NCBI GenBank assembly: GCA_010015805.1
Contig: ML978129.1
Coordinates: 1-64,000, forward strand
DNA length: 64,000 bases
Source of the DNA: Rhizodiscina lignyota
Taxonomy: Eukaryota; Ascomycota; Dothideomycetes; Aulographales; Rhizodiscinaceae
Direction: 5' to 3'
Made by a program: the position numbers and the translations under genes. Positions 55,501 through 64,000 of this stretch are shown in pieces. The notes under the pieces were generated by a model. The model saw only the letters and a program-made list of their open reading frames with translations. It did not search any database and was not told where the DNA came from. The number at the start of each line of letters is the position of its first letter. The stretch's first letter is position 1.

Positions 55501-58500
55501 GCTCTTGGCAGTGTCTTTCTCACTCTTCTCGTAGTCACCGTTGAACTGAGAGGTCTCATCGGCCAGAATCTTGGTATCCTTGACGAAGCAGTCCCATTCA
55601 TGAGGATGAAGTTGCTTAAGGTATTCCAAGAGGGTGACACGTGAGTAAGGCTCGTCTTCACGAATGATCTCACGAAGCGAGAGAAGGATCTTCTCGCTGT
55701 AGTGAGGGATCATAACCGTGAATGTAGGCATGTTGTCAACCGGGAGAGGCTCTGGGATAGGAGTAGACAGGGACTGCGCGAAGAAAGATATGCGACGCTC
55801 TGCCTCGCTCTGCCGTGGGAAGAACTCCGTCTTGAAAGAATGATCCTCCTGGGAGACGAAAAATGTCGGAGCACGCAATGTCCTCTTGCCCTCCTGCTCA
55901 GATGGAACCTGGTGGTACAGCAGCTTCTGCACATGGTCAATGGCCAACAGGTGCTCGCGATACATGGAAATGATAATGGCATTCCAGACCTGCGAGATGA
56001 GAACCTTTGGCTTGTACTTGATCTCCATGTCTGTGGTCGCCAAGACCTTGGAGTAGATGCGCTTAGGCAGACGGGAGAAGATGTTCCTCCACGGCGTCCA
56101 GATGGAGACACCAAGGAAGAAGGACCTAGCGACGGAGAAGGCCGAGTTGAAGAGGATGTAGAAGAGGTAGGTATCCAAGAAGAACAGCGTCAGATCGGTG
56201 AAGAACATGAGTGCCAACAGGATCTTAGGCTGGTAGTAACAGAGCGTGTCACCTATAATCTTATCACCCCAACACTTGCTGAGCTTCATGGTTGACAAGA
56301 TACGGATGGGATCCTTGAAAGACAGCGTCAGGAAGACGTATGACTCGAGGAACTTGATGCCGAAGACAAACACCCAGAGACCATAGGACATCCACATGTC
56401 GTTACCACGAAGTCGAGGATAGCTGGCGGTGAAAGTCTGGCTGGCAACGTAGCGGCGCGAGTTCCTCGTGAGATAGCTTCCCCAAAGACCTCCTAGAGGC
56501 ATCACAGAGAAGAACAGGAACGTGACGAGAGCAATCAGGAACTGCACGATACCAAGAGCGTGTGCAACTGTGCCGGTTTGCTGGATTCCAAAGATGTAGA
56601 CGCTTGGGGCAACGTTGATGGCAAAGATGGCCAGGATGAAGAAGAATCGCTTCGTGAGATGCTGTGCGCCAGCCCATCGACGAGGCACGTAAAACCACTC
56701 GCAGATAGTAGCGACCAGCATGATGAAAGAGGCGACTGTGCCACCCAAAGCCACGGCGGACCACTGAGCAGCCGGGTTCGGCTTATTGTTGAGCTGCTGC
56801 TGATAGTTGTGGGTAACGAAAGTCGGCGAGTTGTAGGCAGTGTAGAACCAGAAAGCGCAGATGTGGATGACCCAGATACGGTTGAAGTTGACCACCATAT
56901 GGAACCAAGACCTGTTCTCCTTGTACGTCTTGAAGAAGCACTTCTTCCAGTTGACCGAAGCAAGCTTCTCGTAACGTTGGTCAACCGGGAAGTCAACCAG
57001 GCGAGACTTGTCCTCGAGAACAAGGCGTTCAATGCCCTCCGGATACCAGAATAGCTGGTTGACGTCGTCATAACCAATGATCTGAGCATGATCGCGCTCC
57101 CGGCGAATGTACTTTCCGTCCTGGATTTCGTAACCTTGGTCTCTGCAGTATTGGTATAGGGGAGTGATGATCTGGTTGAGATATGTGAACTCCTCAACCG
57201 GCTCGACGCGACTCTGGCAAGCGGGCGAATGGAGATAGTCATCCGCGCACTTGAAGATGAAGCAAAGGAGCTCGGGCATGAAACGGACTTGGTTCGCCTC
57301 ACCCCAGCAGAGCAGATAGAGCGCGATCTGTCGGACACGGTCGTGCTGTGACATGCGGTTCATGCGAGTCTTCCAGCGATACTCGGCGGCTTCCAAGCTA
57401 TTGTCGCCGTCCAACGCCTCGAGCACAGCTTCTTCGTTCTGGCCGCTTTGCTCGGCGGCCTTCTTGGCTGCGGCACGAGCCTTGCGTGTGCGACGATTAG
57501 CTTTGCCCAGTTTCATGTTGGCAAATCCAACAGCATCATCTAGGTCTAGGTGTGCAGCAAAATACCATCTCCGGTAGTTTGCGTTGTCGCCACCAATGTA
57601 ATCGGCGTGAAGGGACAGGAGTGCCTGGTTGGGAGTCATACGCGAGGCACGCGAGTCGAGAAGCGTCATGAAGTGATCGAACATGTTGCGCATGCTGTCT
57701 CGCTGGAAACCGAACTTGCCAGTAAGGTCGAGGAAGATGTCCTCAATCTCCTCCTTGGACAGTGGAATCTGAGCATCGGAGGTCCACGCGGGATATGGCT
57801 CCCTTGATCGCTGGCCAGCAGGGAGGGCATTGCCATAGTCCATCCCATAGATGGGTGTCGACGCGCCAGACGACCTGTTGCCGCCGTACGAGACTTGAGA
57901 AGATGGTGGTCGATATCCGCGGGCGCCACCTTCGGCGTAGCTATTGTAACGCTCGTCACCTCGACCGTAGTAGTCCATCTCCGCTGCACGAGCCATGTCT
58001 GATCTCATGGTGAAGTCGCTGAAGGTCTCGGAGTCTTCCTCAGAATCGTGTCCGCGACGCCTAGGTTTTTGGCTATCGATCGTTAATAGCTCTCCTGTGA
58101 AGTCCAAGTTATGCCAACTTACCCGTAGGCGTTGTTGGGCTGGCCACCCTGTGGCGCGCCCTGATCATAGTACTGATCGTTGTAGTACTCATCTTGGTAG
58201 CCGTGCTGGCCGCCATTATCGTAGTATTGATCATGTCCGTAGGCCTCGTGTTGCCCGTTTCCATTTCCGTTTCCGTTTCCGTTGTAGTATTGGCTTGTAA
58301 GCGTTAGCCGCTGTCCTTCAGCTGTGTTAACGTGCTACTTACGATTCATCGTAGTATCCCTCTTGTCCTGCGTGTGCGCCCTGTGCTCCTTGTCCATTAT
58401 GATAATCCTGGTGGTCATAGTAGCCCTGCTGCTGATCGTCGTAGTAGGAGTCCTGGCCGTGGTGGCCGTAGGCCTCGTCGTAGTGGCCTTCCTGAGGATG

Positions 58501-58509
58501 GCCCGACAT
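52554..58509 (-). CDS. FKS1: 1,3-beta-glucan synthase catalytic subunit
   Basis: Four exons: 58343-58509, 58123-58293, 52904-58072 and 52554-52848 (1,933 aa); introns 49, 50 and 55 nt. The start [20 protein letters not shown] opens a Tyr/Gln/Gly-rich tail with an Asn-Gly repeat, as in other Fks proteins. Then come the FKS1 N-terminal domain, a membrane block with the hot-spot-1 segment FLTLSFKDP, the large cytosolic GT48 region ([34 protein letters not shown]), and a second membrane block with a hot-spot-2-like [10 protein letters not shown]. It makes the main wall glucan from UDP-glucose at the plasma membrane with Rho1 and is the echinocandin target. The last splice restores [18 protein letters not shown]. 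Length is typical. Its start faces the GEL gene 2.8 kb away. Confidence 0.98.
58255..58290 (-). repeat. Asn-Gly hexanucleotide repeat in FKS1 exon 2
   Basis: About five hexamers (TTTCCG/TTTCCA on the plus strand) encode alternating Asn-Gly near residue 60. A slippage-prone site within the disordered cytoplasmic tail. Confidence 0.6.
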
Positions 58510-61282
58510 GGCGAAGGTGTTTGAAGAAAACTGGTCGGAGAGAGAAGTTAGCAATCAAATGCCATCAGAAGTGAGAGGAGGGCTTGTCATGCGCAGACGC
58601 GTTGAGGCCGGGGCCTGAAACACATTGCAGGCGTTGAAACCAAAGGCGAGGAAACTTACAGCTCCTAATTACGCAATGACCATCGCCGAACTGCAATTAT
58701 TAGCGAATGCGGGCGGATTGCAGTGTTTGCGCGGTTTCGCTCCTTTGTTTGTGTGCGGAGAGCGAGTGTTGAGTGAGCGAGCGAAGGGGCCGTTGGTGAG
58801 TGGCCGATCTGATCGTGGACGTTGGAAACAAAAGCGAGAGGCAAGCTCGATGCTGCAGGAAAAGTATTAGATGGACAGAAGCTACTGTCTGTGGTGATTG
58901 CCGCAGCGTGGAGCGAGAGGCGGGGAAGGTGAGTTGAGCAGTGGTGTTCCTTTGTGGTTGTTGCTGGGCCGCGTAGTCTCGCTGCAACGATTGGCGGGTG
59001 CTGGGCACGCTACGGACGTCGGATGGGGGCAGCAGCGCCTCTCAACGACGCGTGCAGCAGCTCTGTCGACGCCGCACTCACGACGGCGATGGATTGCTGG
59101 ATGTGCAGTATGAAGCGACCGACGGTGGACGGAAAGAAGAGGTCAAGCGGAGGTGGGAAGTTGGGTTGGAGACGGAGTTGAGATGGAGGTTGGCAAGAGG
59201 CACGGATTGCTAAGGATGGCCCGTGGATAAGGGGCAGGAGCGACTGATTTCTGCTGGCGCGCACGGCCGCCGCTCTTGGCTCAATGGCCTTCGCCCGCCC
59301 AGGGGGCCCGTTGCCATCAAGCTCCACTGCCGTCAAGCCATGCTGCACGCCAGCAGCTCCCATGCAGTTTCATAATTGCAAACCTCGCCGCTGCCTCCAA
59401 TCACCCGCCTCTCCGCCTCGACCTCTCCGCGCGAAAGAGGCTCCCGAGACGCTCGCCGTGGCTGTGTACTTTTCGCCGCGTGCCTGCTGCTCTCCCATGC
59501 CGCTCTCGACCTTTTGCCCCGTCGATTGTAACCACCGTCACCGCGCATTTCCATCATCGACGCGTTGGCAGTGCGAGAAAACCTGATATGCCATCGACTC
59601 CATCGGGAAGTGCTCATCGCTAGGTGCAGCGCCGGTCCTGGCCAAAACCCTGCCAGCGTCTTTTCTCCGCTCACAGTGGCAATGCACCCGCCACACACTT
59701 CTAATTTTACGGAGCAAACGTTGTTTCTCACCACAGACGCCCTCCTGCCGGCCATCTGAGACCTTTGCTGTTCGCGCCAGACTATCCTCTCACCGAACAT
59801 TTGTCGCAGCAAGCCGTTGCTCGCCCCTCAATTGACCTTTGAAGCGCGAACCCTCCGCGTCTCTGCTCGAGCTGCCTCCCGCTAGCCTTCCCGCTCACGC
59901 CCTGCAGCTACTCATCGTGCAGTGCAGACAACTGCATCATCCAATTCGTGCGGCGCAGAAAGTCAGCACCATTCAGCGCAACAGCAGTGAGCTCCGCCCA
60001 GCTGATTGGGAGCGTTGAAGGCAGTGGGGGGCGGTTGTCAAGCACTATCTTATCGTCGATCACGACGCGCATGCGAATCACCAGCAATTTGGCATGGCCC
60101 GCTAAAACTTAGCGGCGGCTGGCGTATCCAGAAAGGGGCGCACCTCCCTTGTCAGCAACCTCAACAGTCAACCAAGGTGGAGAGCTCCCAGTTTTGACCC
60201 TTGGTCATCCTAATCACACTCTTCGATCTCGCTGTGAGAGCTCCATGCCCTGAACTCTGCGCGATCGCGTCAATGGCCTGCTATGATTTGCTTCCAGGGG
60301 AATTGCTGCTCTCCGCCGTCTTCCGCCGCGCACCGACAGGAGAGTCTCGTTTCTCAGCTATGCATACAATCAATATATATCCCTGCCAGAGAACGCTCGT
60401 TCCCCTTCCATGAATTTTCTATACAGCGCGCCGGAGCCCGATAATTCCGCGAAATAGCCTCTCGTGCCTCTCTCGTGACTGGGGCGAGCACGCTCGAGGA
60501 AATTCAGGTTCGAGACCTTGGAATCAAGAATTACCCAGTGACATGTCGATGCCGACATGGGACACCCGTCCAAGCCTCCTCAAACATGGGTGAATGCATG
60601 AATATGATGTCAAAGGCACTCCGGTTTCAGGATATCCGAATGACCCAGGCGGCCGTGGAGAGGCAATTTGACAGGACCGCAAGTTCCGAGGCGCGCGGGT
60701 CGTGCCCCGGACGAGGCACAACAGTAAGCTGGCTGCTGTGTTATCATTTAGATATGAAGCTATGTAGCCAGCTCTGATGCAAGCCCGAGGAATCTTGGCA
60801 TCGTTTGAGCATCAGAGACGCGCATCGACTCAGGAAGCGCGCGCTCTGCACCTCCGTAGCTGTTGTAGATTGAGGCGCTGCAAAAGCGTCGCCGTGAAAG
60901 AAGAAAGCGGCCGTTGCTGTGGAATTGCCACTGGATTGCGCTCCACACATTTCGTGAAGATTGCGTGTCTCCGGCGCCGCGCTAGCCCGTTTCTGCCGCC
61001 TCTCCTGAAAGCTCGTCGACCGCAGCACCGCTGCGAAGGGAGCAACACCTTCCTCTCCTCCAACACTCCCAACCGCCTTTGCACTCCAGCAATTGCACCC
61101 TTCGCTCTGTCCTTGTAATACAGGAACCCCTTCTTACACTCATTTGCCTCTCTTGCCTTTCGTTCAGCATTGCCCACCAGCTTGCCGCGTTTGAAACGCT
61201 TGGCCGCGTATCGGACCCCGTCTAAATAATACCTCCAGCTACTTGACCCAATTCCTCCAGCAGCACACGTAACAGCGGCAAC
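58510..61282. promoter_or_regulatory. 2.8-kb bidirectional upstream region of FKS1 and GEL
   Basis: No supported gene in either direction, although several open frames of 60-160 codons occur because of GC-rich sequence. The 3' half is rich in C and T on the plus strand, as in long fungal 5' leaders. Being bounded by two wall-glucan genes, it likely carries both promoters and long leaders. Confidence 0.5.
61222..61230 (+). promoter_or_regulatory. TATA-like site
   Basis: CTAAATAAT about 55 nt before the GEL start codon. Close for a TATA box unless the leader is short; weak call. Confidence 0.2.
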
Positions 61283-63001
61283 ATGAGATTTCTCACTCCC
61301 GCCATTGCGGCGCTATCCCTCTTCACATCCGCCGTATTCGCCGCCGTGCCAACCCTCGAAATCAAGGGTTCCAAGTGGTTCTACTCGAACAACGGCACGC
61401 AGTTCTACATTAGGGGCGTTGCTTATCAACGTGAGTTTGAATCGCGGATAATTGCCAGTCCAATACACTGATAAATGCCCGCAGAGGATGTTGGCACGAA
61501 TGGAACAACTAGCGGCAGCTCTGACGACAACGAATTCACCGACCCTCTCGCAGATGAAGCCGGGTGCAAGCGCGACCTTCCATACCTAGTCCAGCTTCGA
61601 ACGAACACCCTTCGTGTATACGCCGTCGATCCCACCAAGAATCACGATGCTTGCATGAGCATGTTTGCCGATGCTGGCATCTACCTCATCATCGATTTGT
61701 CGCAGCCGGGAGAGTCGATCAACCGTAATACTCCTTCCTGGACCGACGACCTGTACACCCGCTACACAAGCGTCGTAGACACTTTCGTGAAATATCCCAA
61801 CACGATGGGATTCTTTGGCGGTAACGAGGTCTCCAACTCGAAGAACAACACAAACGCAAGCGCGTTTGTCAAGGCTGCTATCCGCGACATGAAGTCGTAC
61901 GTCAAGGCGAAGAAGTACAGGTCAATCTACTTTGGCTATGCTACCAACGACGATGCCGACATCCGTGTGAACCTTGCGGACTACTTTGACTGTGGTGATG
62001 CGGCCGATTCCATCGATTTCTGGGGATACAACATCTACTCGTGGTGCGGTGATTCTTCCTACCAGGCCTCTGGTTACGCGGATCGTACCAAAGAGTTCTC
62101 GACTTACAACGTTCCGTTCTTCTTCGCAGAATATGGATGCAACACGATTCAGCCGCGTAAGTTTACGGAAGTTGGTGCCCTCTTCGGACCTCAAATGAGC
62201 CCGTTCTGGTCTGGCGGTATTGTGTACATGTACTTCCAGGAAGCAAATGACTTTGGTGAGTAAAATGGCGCGAATCACCTCTGACGAGCTCAAGCTAATG
62301 CATCCCCAGGTCTGGTCACTGTCTCTGGCAATTCGGTTTCCACGCTCGTCGACTTCAGCTATCTTTCCAAGGAAATTGCTACTGCCACTCCTTCCGGTGT
62401 CAACAGCAACTCGTACAACCCCACTGTCACTGCTCCCCAATCTTGCCCGGAGGTTGGCGCCACTTGGCTTGCCGAAGCAACGCCTCTTCCCCCATCGCCA
62501 AACGAGCAGCTTTGCCAGTGCATGGTCAAGGCCCTGTCTTGTGTCGTCTCTGACTCCACCAGCTCGGATGACTACAGCGACCTTTTCGGCACCGTCTGCG
62601 GTCTTGGTGCGGATAACTGCGCTGGTATCCAGGCCAATGCCACTACTGGAAAGTATGGAGCCTACAGCATGTGCAACCCTAAGGAGCAGCTCTCCTTCGC
62701 TTTCAACCAATACTACCAGAGCCAGGACCAGGCAAACACCGCGTGCGACTTTGATGGCAAGGCTTCAACACAGGACAGTCAGACCGCATCCGGAGGTTGC
62801 CAGAGCCTCATCAACCAAGCCGGCTCTGGTGGTACCGGCACGGTTACAAGCGCGCCGACGGGAGCTGGAGGTTCTGCTGCTGCGAGCAGCTCTGGTGCTG
62901 CCGGCGTCACGACTGTTCCTGACTTCAGGTGGGGCGCGGTCCAGATCGGTGCTTACCTGATGGTTGCTGGTGTTGCTGGTGCAGCGATGATTCTGCTGTA
63001 A
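61283..63001 (+). CDS. 1,3-beta-glucanosyltransferase, GH72 with X8 module (Gel/Gas)
   Basis: Three exons, 61283-61430, 61485-62255 and 62310-63001 (536 aa), each intron 54 nt. Signal peptide at residues 1-20. The GH72 domain has the acid/base Glu164 in FGGNEVSN and the nucleophile Glu265 in FFAEYGCN. A Cys-rich X8/CBM43 module follows at about 375-470 ([35 protein letters not shown]). A Ser/Gly/Thr stalk and a hydrophobic end indicate a GPI anchor. The enzyme cuts and religates beta-1,3-glucan at the cell surface, lengthening chains made by Fks1, encoded by the facing gene. X8-bearing members correspond to the Gas1/Gel subgroup. Confidence 0.96.
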
Positions 63002-63707
63002 ATACCAGCCTGAATCGACTCCTTCACGTGACGCTTCTATCCTGCCTTCGAAGCGCGAAGGGAGACGAGTCTTGGATAATGGAGGGGGAGGAAGGAACAG
63101 GATGGGCGCATGAGCACATCTTATCATTGTCACTCGCTTGATGACGCCGTCCTATCTACTGTGATGGGTTCGGCTTTCATTTCTTGTCTTGCGTTCAGCG
63201 GTCTATCTGGGTCCTTTGAAAATGAGCAACAGAAAAAGGACCTAGAAATCACGGCCGGTGGTTGCATGTTGCATCTGTACGCTTCTGGGTTGCGTCGTGA
63301 TTAGCATTTTCGGATAGATACCGCAAACTCTCCTGGTCTGGAAGTCTGCGCACTGGCGCTTGGCTAGCTTGTAGTAATGGTCATCTTTTTTCCTCCTGAA
63401 GCTTCTCTTCGCTTCCTCATATTCTTTTCGCAAGTGCTTCTACAACAGCCAATGGCTCCACCCTTCGCTCGCTTAATGAGATTGCATTCCTGACGCTTGT
63501 TTACAACATGGCTTGTTTTTCATTCCACGCGTTATGGCGTGCAGACAACGCTTCCCCACATGACCACTGCGTGGCCTTTCCAGCATTCAGGTTTATCTTT
63601 AGCGATCGTAGTGAGACCATTCATTTAAATTCGTTCGCGGCCGCTCTTTTCTGATCTCAAGCACACATGGGGACGTGCCTCACGACATTCGTTTAGTTCT
63701 GCTAACC
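63002..63707. other. Intergenic, no gene seen
   Basis: 3' UTR of the GEL gene and upstream region of the last gene; contains a NotI-like GCGGCCGC near 63637 but no frame of note. Confidence 0.5.
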
Positions 63708-64000
63708 ATGGCACCCAATTCCGCCTCTCAACGCGGCTCATATCTCTTTTTCCTCCTGTCTCCTGTCATATTCTCCCAGCTTGCCGGCGCTGCGACTGTT
63801 ACAGTCTTCAACACGATCAACACGTGTCCTGCAAGACGCACGGTTACAAAGACAGTAACTCCCACGACAACCGTCACACCTTCAGGTTCAAGGCCATCGA
63901 GCACGTTGGAAGTCTCGCAAGATGGCAGCTGCGGCGGCACGACTGGGTACACGTGCGCAGGCGACCCATACGGAGAATGCTGTATGCTTCTCCCAAGCAT
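63708..64000 (+). CDS. Secreted protein, partial, possibly chitin-binding (CBM18-like)
   Basis: The first exon runs from the ATG at 63708 to about 63981, where a GTATGC donor is likely; the window then ends. Residues 1-28 are a signal peptide (basic start, LFFLLSPVIFSQLAGA). A Thr-rich linker follows (RRTVTKTVTPTTTVTPS). The last visible part, DGSCGGTTGYTCAGDPYGEC, has the spacing of the start of a hevein-type CBM18 chitin-binding module. The rest lies outside the window, so the domain is not proven. Confidence 0.5.
   Translation, partial: MAPNSASQRGSYLFFLLSPVIFSQLAGAATVTVFNTINTCPARRTVTKTVTPTTTVTPSGSRPSSTLEVSQDGSCGGTTGYTCAGDPYGECCMLLPS

Noticed and set aside
53287-58013. Many plus-strand frames of 60-200 codons opposite FKS1
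   Set aside because: Shadows created by the codon bias of the 5.2-kb FKS1 exon; none has a domain.
59276-59812. Open frames of 100-159 codons on both strands upstream of GEL
   Set aside because: Mutually overlapping, low-complexity, Arg/Pro-rich translations without homology features; treated as leader or promoter sequence.

Overview
The window is nuclear DNA of a filamentous ascomycete (Pezizomycotina; Dothideomycetes is my guess from general style, not proven). Evidence: dense single-copy eukaryotic genes on both strands, many 46-190 nt introns with GT..AG ends and CTAAC/CTGAC-like branch points, and a fungal gene set (FKS-type glucan synthase, GH72 glucanosyltransferase, PalB calpain, Atg22, NACHT-ankyrin protein). 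I see no rRNA, tRNA or CRISPR.

Layout. 0-20 kb: a SNIP1/Pml1-like FHA splicing factor, a long coiled-coil protein, a secreted GPI-type protein, prenylcysteine oxidase, Mediator subunit MED14, two head-to-head glycosyltransferases and ATG22. 20.5-26.2 kb: an accessory, decayed stretch holding pieces of a 2OG-Fe(II) oxygenase gene, a truncated BTB gene, a DUF3435-like relic and a 296-bp mariner-type MITE. 26.4-31.8 kb: an NLR-like NACHT/ankyrin gene convergent with a seven-exon secreted type-B carboxylesterase. 33-41 kb: TLDc/OXR1-like protein, TRM10, a WLM (Wss1-like) protease, a tiny mitochondrial-type membrane protein and a peroxisomal-type nucleotide carrier. 41.9-52.5 kb: PalB/Rim13 calpain convergent with VPS4, prefoldin 6, complex I subunit NDUFA13, a small unknown gene and a Dal5-type MFS permease. 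52.5-64 kb: FKS1 glucan synthase head-to-head with a GEL/GAS glucanosyltransferase across a 2.8-kb gene-free interval, and at the edge the start of a secreted, possibly chitin-binding protein.

Themes. Several neighbours share a process: PalB and VPS4 (ESCRT-linked pH signalling and endosomal sorting), FKS1 and GEL (synthesis and remodelling of beta-1,3-glucan), and two type-II membrane glycosyltransferases. Gene models were rebuilt by hand from frame continuity, splice signals and conserved motifs; about 45 introns were placed, and three of them need GC..AG ends, which is high for fungi. I found no clearly new system. The most informative regions are the rearranged 20.5-26 kb block with its readable MITE insertion, the GC-AG introns, and a small locus near 49 kb that is open on both strands.
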